A program made the position numbers and the translations under genes. Positions 24,431 through 30,978 of a stretch of DNA of 64,000 bases are shown piece after piece. How positions within the stretch are numbered: the first letter of the stretch is position 1; the number at the start of each line of letters is the position of its first letter. The DNA is from a virus, in the IMG/VR virus record IMGVR_UViG_3300042519_001902, positions 1-64,000 of that record, one strand, 5' to 3'. Under the pieces are notes generated by a model. The model saw nothing but the letters and a program-made list of their open reading frames with translations. It did no database searches and had not been told where the DNA came from.

Positions 24431-24450
24431 CGCGCACCTCCTGCCAGTGC
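24426..24450. repeat. 25-bp direct repeat, copy 1
   Basis: Identical to 24782-24806. It spans the stop of the gene at 24427-24786 and the start of the DUF6876 gene, encoding the terminal LAGGAR on the minus strand. Confidence 0.85.
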
Positions 24451-24786
24451 GAGGGTCACCACGATCTCGGCGGGCTTGGGTGCCGGTGCCGATACGGGAG
24501 TGGAGAGCACGACGATTCGAGCGTCCCCTAGACGCAGGACTTTCGTTAAGTGGGCGAGAGCGTACGTGCCCTCCTTCTCGACCCAGCGCCAGCGGGCTTT
24601 TCTGCCCCGCCATCGGGTCGCCGTCATGCCTGCGACGATCCAGTCACCGTCTATGCGTCCGGTCGGACGGCGATGACGGGGAGGCGTGCCCGGAATCTTA
24701 GGCGGCAGCGGAGCACGCCACCTCGTTTGGCCCTTCTCATGCATGACGAAGTCTCCGTACACACAGGGGAGGTGACCGTAACTCAT
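24427..24786 (-). CDS. Basic hypothetical protein
   Basis: 119 residues from the ATG overlapping the previous stop. Arg-rich middle (PRHRRPTGRIDGDWIVAG, RWRGRKARWRWVEKEG) and a hydrophobic C-terminal end. No family recognised. Its last codons and the junction with the next gene are an exact copy of the junction upstream, so the gene may have arrived or duplicated by recombination between those repeats. Confidence 0.55.
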   Translation of the reverse strand: MSYGHLPCVYGDFVMHEKGQTRWRAPLPPKIPGTPPRHRRPTGRIDGDWIVAGMTATRWRGRKARWRWVEKEGTYALAHLTKVLRLGDARIVVLSTPVSAPAPKPAEIVVTLALAGGAR

Positions 24787-24806
24787 CGCGCACCTCCTGC
24801 CAGTGC
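24782..24806. repeat. 25-bp direct repeat, copy 2
   Basis: Second copy of the junction repeat, 356 bp from the first. It spans the stop of the gene at 24783-25010 and the ATG at 24786. Confidence 0.85.
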
Positions 24807-25010
24807 CGACTCTAAGGCGTCGGACATCGTGAAGGTCCACGCGTCGGTCAGGGTGAACTCATCACGGAGGCGAAGCGAGCGACGGTCCGCCAGGACCGTG
24901 CGAGCTGAACTACATGTCGTCATGGCTACGATCTCGTTGTGATCGAGGGTGGCCGTATCGAAAGCGGTCGGATATTTGACCGCGCTGCTGCTGACTATTG
25001 TTTTTGTCAT
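24783..25010 (-). CDS. Hypothetical protein
   Basis: 75 residues, Thr/Ser/Ala-rich, no family recognised. It ends in LAGGAR like the following gene. ATGA overlap downstream. An alternative frame (24910-25125) overlaps its first third and starts with an ATGA overlap of its own, so which of the two is translated is uncertain. Confidence 0.45.
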   Translation of the reverse strand: MTKTIVSSSAVKYPTAFDTATLDHNEIVAMTTCSSARTVLADRRSLRLRDEFTLTDAWTFTMSDALESALAGGAR

Positions 25011-25125
25011 TGGGTTTATTGACCGACTCGTGATGAGTCGGAAGTTTGTGGCGTGTGCCGAAAGGGATTGCCGACAACGTGACGCGAACCGTTGGGTCCG
25101 GTAGTGGTGGCGGCGTGAAGATCAC
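24910..25125 (-). CDS. Possible small ORF, uncertain
   Basis: 71 codons whose ATG overlaps the stop of the membrane-protein gene at 25122 (ATGA), which is the junction style of this operon. The second half is Arg/Ser/Asp-rich and looks like a shadow of 24783-25010. Listed because of the coupled start only. Confidence 0.25.
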   Translation of the reverse strand: MIFTPPPLPDPTVRVTLSAIPFGTRHKLPTHHESVNKPNDKNNSQQQRGQISDRFRYGHPRSQRDRSHDDM

Positions 25126-25271
25126 GGAAAGAAAAAGCCCACAGCGATGTGGGCGCAGAGCAGCGCGAACGCTGCGATTACGACGACGCCGAGGATCCGC
25201 TCGGTGGTCGTGGTGGAGTGGGGTGGGGTCGCCGCTCTCTTATTTTCGCGGCAGGAAAAGGTAACATTCAT
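25122..25271 (-). CDS. 49-residue membrane protein
   Basis: A polar N-terminal half (MNVTFSCRENKRAATPPHST) then one hydrophobic helix (ILGVVVIAAFALLCAHIAVG) ending FFFP. The ATG at 25271 is chosen over an upstream one because the upstream part is the translated promoter region. A second tiny membrane protein of this operon, unrelated in sequence to the one at 23921. Function unknown. Confidence 0.55.
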   Translation of the reverse strand: MNVTFSCRENKRAATPPHSTTTTERILGVVVIAAFALLCAHIAVGFFFP

Positions 25272-25329
25272 GATTACTTCATGCTTAGGATCGTTGTCGG
25301 ATAACAATCATTAACAAGTCAAGCCCGTG
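25272..25329 (-). promoter_or_regulatory. Intergenic region with GTTATCCGACA half-element
   Basis: The minus strand carries GTTATCCGACA at 25305-25295, 23 nt before the start at 25271, with TTGTTAATGATT just upstream. An inverted repeat CCCGTG/CACGGG at its edge (25324-25344) overlaps the end of the preceding gene and could be a weak terminator. Confidence 0.4.
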
Positions 25330-25551
25330 TTAATAACACACGGGCATCGACGTCACGATGGGGCGCTCAGCGTTGACGATGCTGCGGCGCAGCGCGTCGA
25401 GATTCGTGATCGGTGCGGACTTCGTGCGGTAGCCTTTGCCTTTGCACGTTGGAGTGCGGAAGGACGTGGTCGCTCTCGACCAGCCCGTGATGTCGCCGAA
25501 GCGGATGGATTTCGGGCGGTCGTGATCTAACGTAGCGTGGTGGTGTTTCAT
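25330..25551 (-). CDS. Small basic hypothetical protein
   Basis: 73 residues from the ATG that overlaps the previous stop (25548-25551). His/Arg/Thr-rich (MKHHHATLDHDRPKSIRFGD), with CKGKGYRTKSAP. No family recognised. The coupled ATGA start is the main support. Confidence 0.5.
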   Translation of the reverse strand: MKHHHATLDHDRPKSIRFGDITGWSRATTSFRTPTCKGKGYRTKSAPITNLDALRRSIVNAERPIVTSMPVCY

Positions 25552-25706
25552 GAGGTGATCCATGCGTTGAACGCTAGCGTTCGGGTTTCTTTCGCTGCCT
25601 CGAAGATCGCTGCCGCGTCGGGGCAGCGGATGTTCTTCAGGTAGTGGTTGAATGCAGCGGTCGCTGCCTTGTCGGCTGACTTGTAGATCGGATACAGTGA
25701 TTTCAT
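25548..25706 (-). CDS. 52-residue helical protein
   Basis: A short frame, ATG at 25706, TGA overlapping the next ATG. Translation begins MKSLYPIYKSADKAATAAFN, continues HYLKNIRCPDAAAIFEAAKE and ends ITS. Amphipathic helices and the ATGA junction downstream make it credible. Function unknown. Confidence 0.55.
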   Translation of the reverse strand: MKSLYPIYKSADKAATAAFNHYLKNIRCPDAAAIFEAAKETRTLAFNAWITS

Positions 25707-25963
25707 ACGGGCACGAAAAAGCCACCGACACGGGATTCATTGTGTACGGTGGCTTTTATGGTGCCCCCGTTCGTGAGAACGGGAGCGAACACACGCGGTC
25801 GCAGCGGTCGCGTGTGAATGGGGTCGTCGTGCTGCGTTAAACGACGAATGCCCGCACGTTCTTTTAACGTCGGGCGCTTCCTTTCTCGATGAGGTGTGGC
25901 GCGGACAAGATTCTGAGCGTGTGCTGAACTTGTCTGGCGGATCGGCTTTGTTTTTACAGGCAA
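25703..25963 (-). CDS. Doubtful ORF over the hairpin zone
   Basis: 86 codons, Arg/Pro/Thr-rich, ending with an ATGA overlap onto the gene at 25706. It is crossed by four strong inverted repeats (25718-25875), and its composition looks like structured non-coding DNA read in frame. Only the C-terminal IKATVHNESRVGGFFVPV looks protein-like. Confidence 0.25.
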   Translation of the reverse strand: MPVKTKPIRQTSSAHAQNLVRATPHRERKRPTLKERAGIRRLTQHDDPIHTRPLRPRVFAPVLTNGGTIKATVHNESRVGGFFVPV

Positions 25964-26526
25964 ACCGTCGACCTGTTTTGTTACACCGCATTTGTCAGCG
26001 GTGAGTCAGTGTCCCCAGATTCATTTTGAACACGGCGCGAAGTGTCTTTCAGTTGCCAAGTGACGCGGTGAGTCCAAACGAAGTGCCGAGAGCAGAGTTT
26101 CGTTCGTGTTACACCGCGCAATTGCGCCGAGGTGTGTCGAAGTGGGTGAGTGCGAGGCGAAGCGCACGTTGAGCCGATTCCTGCTTTGCGTGACGGCTTG
26201 CGCCGTGACGATGCGGGCGAGGTTTCTTGTTATTCCATAACGCGGAACGCATAGCGTTCTAATCCCAAAACGGTCGCGGACGCTATCCTTTGCGGCGAGT
26301 TGGCTTTGCGTGCATAGCACGCGGGCGAGTGTGAAGGTCGGAGAAACCTGATCGTGATATCACGCGGGCGATTTGAAACGTGCGACCGCATAGCGGTCGC
26401 GACCTTCGCCCGCATAGCGGGCGGCGGAAATGGCGTTGCAAATCTGACTTGGCGTGACTGTAAAGAGCGGGCGAGACGCATTGCGGCGGCTCAAGCTATT
26501 CCCCCGCCATGCGGGCGAGGGAATAG
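25718..26526. ncRNA. Dense array of about 13 short hairpins
   Basis: At least 13 inverted repeats in 810 bp: 25718-25757, 25766-25783 (7-bp stem, GTGA tetraloop), 25790-25816, 25850-25875, 25984-26003, 26111-26135 (GCGCAATTGCGC core), 26193-26206, 26245-26259, 26308-26322, 26353-26364, 26382-26400, 26407-26423 and 26497-26526. Four share the loop ATA between GC and GC (stems GAACGC, GCGTGC, GCGACCGC, CGCCCGC), with different but perfectly matched arms. GCGGGCGA recurs beside several. No convincing ORF covers 25964-26543. The arms change together, which suggests selection for structure: a non-coding RNA, protein-binding hairpins, or hairpin promoters. Strand of transcription unknown. Confidence 0.55.
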
Positions 26527-26543
26527 GTCGAAACGTCGCGGCT

Positions 26544-26993
26544 TTACTTGGCGGCGGCGGCGGCTTCCAAGGTCGCGACCTTCGCCCGGTACTTTTCAAG
26601 CAACGCGGCGGCCTTGGCGGCGGTCTTGGCGGCGGCGGCGGTTGTGTCGACTAGTCGACAATTCCACCCCGTCTTGGTCTTGGTAACTCGTGCGACCGCG
26701 ACCGTTGACAAGGTCGCAAGGGCGGCCAATGCGGCCTTGTTTTCCACCCTATGAGACGCAAGGGCGGCTTCAAATTCCGCAAGGGCGGCGGCTTTTGTTT
26801 CGCCCGCCGCGACGCGGGCGAGGACGTACGTGCGCTTGCTTGCATTGCCTTGCGCCAATTCGGCGGCGGTGATTTTGTCATGCCTTGGCAAAACTAGGGC
26901 GGCGGTTTTTTCGGGCGACGCTACTTGAGACGCGGTCGCAATAAGGGCGGAGGCTGATTCTGAGGTCATTTTCGGATGGGATGGACTTGTCAT
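26544..26993 (-). CDS. Ala/Lys-rich protein of foreign codon use
   Basis: 149 residues, about one third Ala, many Lys. Sections: ITAAELAQGNASKRTYVLAR, AALAEFEAALASHRVENKAA, TKTKTGWNCRLVDTTAAA, KTAAKAAALLEKYRAKVATL. Mostly helical and histone-H1-like in composition, with one short TGWNCRLVD motif. Leu codons are TTG, CTT and CTA with a single CTC and no CTG, and Gln is CAA, unlike neighbours that favour CTC/CTG. No CTG or CAG trinucleotide occurs from about 26460 to 26945. This suggests recent acquisition. A perfect hairpin (27000-27018) sits 6 nt before the ATG. A DNA-binding role is possible but unproven. Confidence 0.5.
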   Translation of the reverse strand: MTSPSHPKMTSESASALIATASQVASPEKTAALVLPRHDKITAAELAQGNASKRTYVLARVAAGETKAAALAEFEAALASHRVENKAALAALATLSTVAVARVTKTKTGWNCRLVDTTAAAAKTAAKAAALLEKYRAKVATLEAAAAAK

Positions 26994-26999
26994 TTGCGG

Positions 27000-27018
27000 T
27001 CTCGGCGACGTGCCGAGA
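27000..27018 (-). promoter_or_regulatory. Leader hairpin of the Ala-rich gene
   Basis: Perfect 7-bp inverted repeat TCTCGGC-GACGT-GCCGAGA, six bases upstream of the ATG at 26993 on the minus strand. Close enough to block or regulate ribosome access. Confidence 0.45.
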
Positions 27019-27239
27019 TTCCATAAGTACCTTTCCCGCTAGAAGATAGATAAGCCCTGTTATCGAATCGGGTTTATGTAACACCCTCGGGGCCACCGAC
27101 CCTGGCTTTGGGGGGACTGGCTCTCGGGGTCGAGGGGGGTGCCTGGCTTTTTATATATATGGGGGCCGTCTGTACTTTCCAGAGGTCGAATTCGGTCCCG
27201 AAAGTCGTTTTGGCGGTTCCGGGTTGCCCGATATCGGGT
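27019..27239. other. Non-coding stretch, GC runs and TATATATAT tract
   Basis: No credible gene. Contains G-rich runs (27095-27145), a TTTTTATATATAT tract at 27149-27161, a CGAATTCG palindrome at about 27187-27194 and CCCGATATCGGG at 27227-27238. Possible control DNA for the gene at 27275 or part of an origin. Confidence 0.4.
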
Positions 27240-27264
27240 GTGATCCTATCGTTTTCGGTAACAA
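27240..27264 (+). promoter_or_regulatory. Bipartite element upstream of zinc-ribbon gene
   Basis: GTGATCCTATC-N7-GTAACAA, ending 10 nt before the ATG at 27275. Enclosed by an inverted repeat CGGGTGT/ACACCCG (27235-27241 with 27264-27270). Confidence 0.55.
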
Positions 27265-27274
27265 CACCCGTTTT

Positions 27275-27598
27275 ATGAACCTCAAGCTGCTTGGTCTGCG
27301 TTTTAACCGTCGTCTGGAGTGGCTATCCCTGGTCAAATACGAGGGTCGGAGGGTCGGATGGGGGTCTGTCCTCGTTTCGGTCGTCAAAGCGGCTAGGATT
27401 GCAACGGTTGGGCGGTCTGTGTGGCGGCAAAGGATGCGGGACTGCGCGGTTTGCCCGATTTACGACCGCCGGAGGCACGCCTGCCGGAAAGGAACCCTCG
27501 GTTGCGGCTGCTGGATGCCCCTCAAGGCGATGTTTCGGGGACCGCAGTGCTGGGGCCGCTCGGTTTTACCGGACGGGAAGTTCGGTCACCGGGGGTAA
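27275..27598 (+). CDS. Cys-rich zinc-ribbon protein
   Basis: 107 residues, the only plus-strand gene in the left arm. The start at 27275 is set by the GTAACAA leader ten bases upstream. A basic helical N-terminus (LLGLRFNRRLEWLSLVKYEG) precedes RDCAVCPIYDRRRHACRKGT, then LGCGCWMPLKAMFRGPQCWG. The pattern CxxCPxYDxxxxxCR...GCGCxxPxxA...CWG resembles a small family with paired Cys, probably a zinc ribbon. Similar proteins occur in phages and Verrucomicrobia by memory. Placed beside the origin candidate, it may bind DNA or RNA, but this is inferred. Confidence 0.7.
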   Translation: MNLKLLGLRFNRRLEWLSLVKYEGRRVGWGSVLVSVVKAARIATVGRSVWRQRMRDCAVCPIYDRRRHACRKGTLGCGCWMPLKAMFRGPQCWGRSVLPDGKFGHRG

Positions 27599-27958
27599 AG
27601 CGGTGTCGGCAAATCATTCGCCGTATCTGCCGTTTTAATCGCCTTTTGTAAGTTAATCAAAAGCAGCCAGCTATCCCCTCTTAGGCATTACGGCTATTAC
27701 TTATATATATATATTATATGTATAGTAGGTATAGGTATTAGGGAGCCCCCACCGGTACCGCTGGGGACCGCTGGGGACCGCTGGGGGCAGGGGTTGAAAC
27801 CATTTGCCGTTCGCCGGAATGCCGTTTTATGAGTCATGTCATTATCTGTTAATCGATAACGAAACGGCCAATGCTTTCGGCTATCTGCCTCAGTTGCCGT
27901 CGACGCAGTCCATACCCTGCCTCCCGGCCCCAAACGCAGTCTTCGGCCTGCCTTGAAC
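27599..27958. other. Non-coding region with AT tract and 10-bp iterons
   Basis: 360 bases without a credible gene. TTATATATATATATTATATG (27701-27720) and TATAGTAGGTATAGGTATTA form an AT-rich tract followed by three exact tandem copies of ACCGCTGGGG (27757-27786). A GTTAATCGATAAC near-palindrome lies at about 27848-27860. AT-rich DNA beside short iterons, next to the primase-helicase operon, is typical of a replication origin. Confidence 0.45.
27757..27786. repeat. Three 10-bp iterons
   Basis: ACCGCTGGGG repeated three times head to tail, beside an AT-rich tract. Candidate initiator-binding sites. Confidence 0.7.
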
Positions 27959-27993
27959 AAAAAGACCCAGACCGGGGTTAGCCGATCTGGGTC
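27959..27993 (-). terminator. Rho-independent terminator of the replication operon
   Basis: On the minus strand an 8-bp stem GACCCAGA/TCTGGGTC with a 14-nt loop is followed by five T (A tract at 27959-27963 on the plus strand). It lies 26 bases after the last gene of the operon. Confidence 0.8.
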
Positions 27994-28018
27994 AGGGGGT
28001 GCGGAACTGCGGGTTACG

Positions 28019-28414
28019 TCACTTGAACGCTTCGAGGATGGCCGTCTCGGTCTGTACCCGGACACGCCCCAGCTCCTCGCTATGCCGACGGTTGAACTCC
28101 GAGACGGCCCAGTCCGAGAACGCCCGGGAGAACAGCTCACCCATACTTACGCGACCGCAGGTAACGCGGGCAGGCGAGGCGGATCCAGCAACGAAACCGT
28201 CCAAATCCCGCTCGTTTACGTCGCCAACGGACAAGGCGATGCCCTTTTCACGGTTAGCGGCCCGCAGGACGTGGGCACCTTCGGAGTGATCGAGGAACCA
28301 CTTCGAGGGGTCTTCTTTGACGCTCTTCATGAGGGCGACCTCGTGGGGAGCCATGACCGGGTCGGACACCCGACGTTTGAGGAATGGGAGGAATGGGAGG
28401 AATGTACTGATCAT
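28019..28414 (-). CDS. Hypothetical protein at end of replication operon
   Basis: 131 residues. Starts MISTFLPFLPFLKRRVSDPV, in which FLP repeats come from a 9-bp tandem DNA repeat (GGGAGGAAT, 28379-28403). Then HEVALMKSVKEDPSKWFLDH, and a helical tail (LFSRAFSDWAVSEFNRRHSE). No family recognised. The gap to the primase gene is only 10 bases. Confidence 0.6.
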   Translation of the reverse strand: MISTFLPFLPFLKRRVSDPVMAPHEVALMKSVKEDPSKWFLDHSEGAHVLRAANREKGIALSVGDVNERDLDGFVAGSASPARVTCGRVSMGELFSRAFSDWAVSEFNRRHSEELGRVRVQTETAILEAFK

Positions 28415-28424
28415 GATTGGTAGG

Positions 28425-30593
28425 TTAAGCAGCCTGTTTGAGGACGAGTGATGGTTTATGGATGATGAAGATGCGGGTGTCCCCGTTGATCCTACCCCGC
28501 TTCATCCATTCGCAGTCGGTCACTAGAGCCTTCTTGATCGCGGCCCCGAACGAGTTGCGGTTGAACCCCGATGCCAGACACGCGGTGTCGGTGTCGTTCT
28601 TGAGCGACTTCAACAGTTCGGACGTGTTACCCTTCCACGGGTCCGTCGCTTTGAGGGGCGTGAACTTCTCAATCCACATCTCGATCATCTCCAAGACCCC
28701 GACGGAATCGGAAGCCGAACGGGCTTCATCGAGCAGGACCGAGTCGTGGTAAGACTTCATCCCGAACCGATCATCCCGTTCGATGGTGTCGGGGAGTTCC
28801 CAATCAAGGAGCCAGCGCAGGAACTGAGGCAGCTCGGCATCGACTGCCGCTTGGTTGGCCGAGACCGATCCGGCTAGGGATGCGATATTGTTACCCGTCC
28901 GCACGAGGATGACCTTGTCGAGAAGCGACTGGTCTGTGTCGGGCAAGATGCCGAGGGACACGGGGTCTTCGTTCAAGGTGCAGACGAATCGGCCCGTAAA
29001 CGAACACGACCCGCTGTAGCCGAACTTCTTTTCGTAGGGCATCGACGGGTTAGCCACGCACGCTTTAATCAGACCGGAGAACTTCTGGTAGGCTTTACGG
29101 TCCCCGAGGATCGTCGAATCATCGAGGGACCACACCGAGTGGTCGAACATCGAGGAGTTAAACCGACTGCCGTCGACGAAGTAACTGCGAGCATCGGCGC
29201 AGCCACCGAAGATCGTACCGAGGATTACCCGAGAGAAGAACGTCTTCCCGGTACCGGGAGGACCGGCGATGAACAGGGCGTGACCCCGGTCGGGTTTACC
29301 CTCGTGGCACAACTGGTAGTAGATTTTGAGCCAAGCGAGGACGACCTCAAGGGTAGTGGCATCGACCCACAGGTTGGTCAGGTAGTCCGCGATGAACGGA
29401 AAGGACTTCCCGAACATGGGGTCGACCTTCTCGGCGCACGGCTTCGCGAGGTTGCACTGAGCGTTGTTGAGGTACTTCTTACCTTCCCAAGTCACGACCT
29501 GCTCGGGCCGATGAGGGAAGGGGATCGCCCCTATGATGCGACGGTGCATCTCCAAGTGGAGGAGAACCTGATCGACCTCGGAGAGGGCATCGCCTTTGCG
29601 CGCAACGTCCGAGAGCAGGTAGACGCCCTTCAAATGCCGCCGCGCATGGGTCGCTTCGCACAGATCCCACGATCCATCGGGCAGCTCGCGGTAGTAGTTC
29701 TTGGCCTCGTCGCAGTACATCTCGGCGATGGCCTTGCCGATCCGGTCTTCCATGTACTTGGAGGTGAACGCACGGCCTAGAACGTCGGTCCAAGACAGGA
29801 ACCCGCGATCTCCGGTGAACGCCGTCATACCCGTCTTGCGCACCAAGGCGGCGGTCGGGTTATCGGCGGTCATGTCCCAGAACCGAACCCCACGAGCGCC
29901 TTCCTCGAACTTACCGCTCCAGCGACCGGGGAACTGTCGCTCGACCTCGGCGGCGACGATATCAAGCGGGATCTCCATTTCCTTATCGAAGTCCTTCGAC
30001 TTCTTGAGGACGTCGTTGAGCCACAGATGGAGGGTCTCTTTGCCGATGAAGGCGTCCTTATTGACGGTCCACTTGTCACCGGAGACGTAGACCTGATCGG
30101 ATTGAAAGTACGCTTTCTCGTCGAGGCCCGGGAAGATAACGCTGAGGTTCAACTCACGTTTAGCGCGCTTCAAGAACGCGTCGTACGTGTCATCGCCGTA
30201 GTGGAAGATCGGTCTCTCGAAACGCCAGATCATGCGGATGCCGCCCCGACGGGTACGATTCCACGCGAAGCACGGGAACCGAGCGGGGATCCGGGCGAGG
30301 CCCAACGGTATCTCGGAGTCCTCGGCCTCGACGTCGTAGTCGGTGATGATGCCGTAGACGAGTTGGGCTTTGTTGGCTGAGCTGACGCGCTGCCCGGGGT
30401 TTTCTCCTTCTATCAAGGAGAACAATGGCACCATGGAGGTGGGCTCGGACATCCAGCGTTTGTAGCCATCACGATCGTCTTTGAACGAAGGTATCGCAGA
30501 AGCGGTGTACCATGGCTCGCGGTGTTCGCTGAGGATGACGGGACTGGCGAGGTTCGCGACGGCGAAGGCGCGGAAGGGTGGGGGTGTGCTCAT
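28425..30593 (-). CDS. Primase-helicase (AEP-like primase plus SF3-like helicase)
   Basis: 722 residues. N-terminal half with an archaeo-eukaryotic-primase-like acidic motif (GIITDYDVE, Asp85/Asp87) and a basic RTRRGGIRMIWRFE strand region. Then a linker and a P-loop helicase with Walker A FIAGPPGTGKT near 440-448, Walker B VWSLDDS and sensor-like VCTLNEDP; a C-terminal winged-helix-like region (ASGFNRNSFGAAIKKAL). This plan fits primase-polymerases fused to a superfamily-3-like helicase, as in the NrS-1 type. It would prime and unwind DNA at the phage fork. It heads the late part of the minus-strand replication operon beside the origin candidate. The exact primase class is inferred. Confidence 0.75.
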   Translation of the reverse strand: MSTPPPFRAFAVANLASPVILSEHREPWYTASAIPSFKDDRDGYKRWMSEPTSMVPLFSLIEGENPGQRVSSANKAQLVYGIITDYDVEAEDSEIPLGLARIPARFPCFAWNRTRRGGIRMIWRFERPIFHYGDDTYDAFLKRAKRELNLSVIFPGLDEKAYFQSDQVYVSGDKWTVNKDAFIGKETLHLWLNDVLKKSKDFDKEMEIPLDIVAAEVERQFPGRWSGKFEEGARGVRFWDMTADNPTAALVRKTGMTAFTGDRGFLSWTDVLGRAFTSKYMEDRIGKAIAEMYCDEAKNYYRELPDGSWDLCEATHARRHLKGVYLLSDVARKGDALSEVDQVLLHLEMHRRIIGAIPFPHRPEQVVTWEGKKYLNNAQCNLAKPCAEKVDPMFGKSFPFIADYLTNLWVDATTLEVVLAWLKIYYQLCHEGKPDRGHALFIAGPPGTGKTFFSRVILGTIFGGCADARSYFVDGSRFNSSMFDHSVWSLDDSTILGDRKAYQKFSGLIKACVANPSMPYEKKFGYSGSCSFTGRFVCTLNEDPVSLGILPDTDQSLLDKVILVRTGNNIASLAGSVSANQAAVDAELPQFLRWLLDWELPDTIERDDRFGMKSYHDSVLLDEARSASDSVGVLEMIEMWIEKFTPLKATDPWKGNTSELLKSLKNDTDTACLASGFNRNSFGAAIKKALVTDCEWMKRGRINGDTRIFIIHKPSLVLKQAA

Positions 30594-30597
30594 GGTC

Positions 30598-30978
30598 TCA
30601 CTTGATGCGAACGGCGGTGACGTGGATTACCCCGACCTTCGGATTCTCCAGGATGCGGAAGGCGGTGTGCGACAGGTCGAACAGTCGGCCTTTGTCGCGG
30701 AGCGCCTTGGACGGACCACGGTCAGTAACCTCGCAGACGACGGAACGCTTGGTGCCGCCCTTCGAGATGTACGTTAACTCGACGATGCTCCCGAGCGGGA
30801 ATGCGTACGTCGCCATGGTTAGGAGGTAGGCGTTGTACGGCTGACCGTTCGCCATTCTCTTGCCGACGTATTCGCGGGCGTAGAACGACGCGTCTCCCGT
30901 CAGGGCGACGGGTTCTTTCCCGCTCAGCGACAGTGTCGCCGAGACGGCCATTAAGATATTTTTTAGTAGGTTTTTCAT
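30598..30978 (-). CDS. RlpA-like double-psi beta-barrel protein, secreted
   Basis: 126 residues from the ATG overlapping the resolvase stop (ATGA). Signal-like N-terminus MKNLLKNILMAVSATLSLSG, then the RlpA fold: GDASFYAREYVGKRMANG, NAYLLTMATYAFPLGSIVEL, VCEVTDRGPSK and RLFDLSHTAFRIL. The conserved Asp of (N/D)DRGP and the IDLS-type motif are present. RlpA proteins act on denuded peptidoglycan in the periplasm. Finding one inside a replication operon is unusual; it may modify the wall early, or serve as an endolysin. No SPOR domain. Confidence 0.8.
   Translation of the reverse strand: MKNLLKNILMAVSATLSLSGKEPVALTGDASFYAREYVGKRMANGQPYNAYLLTMATYAFPLGSIVELTYISKGGTKRSVVCEVTDRGPSKALRDKGRLFDLSHTAFRILENPKVGVIHVTAVRIK

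Noticed and set aside
25718-26526. CRISPR array
   Set aside because: Hairpins differ in sequence and spacing, with no constant repeat or regular spacers, and no cas genes nearby.
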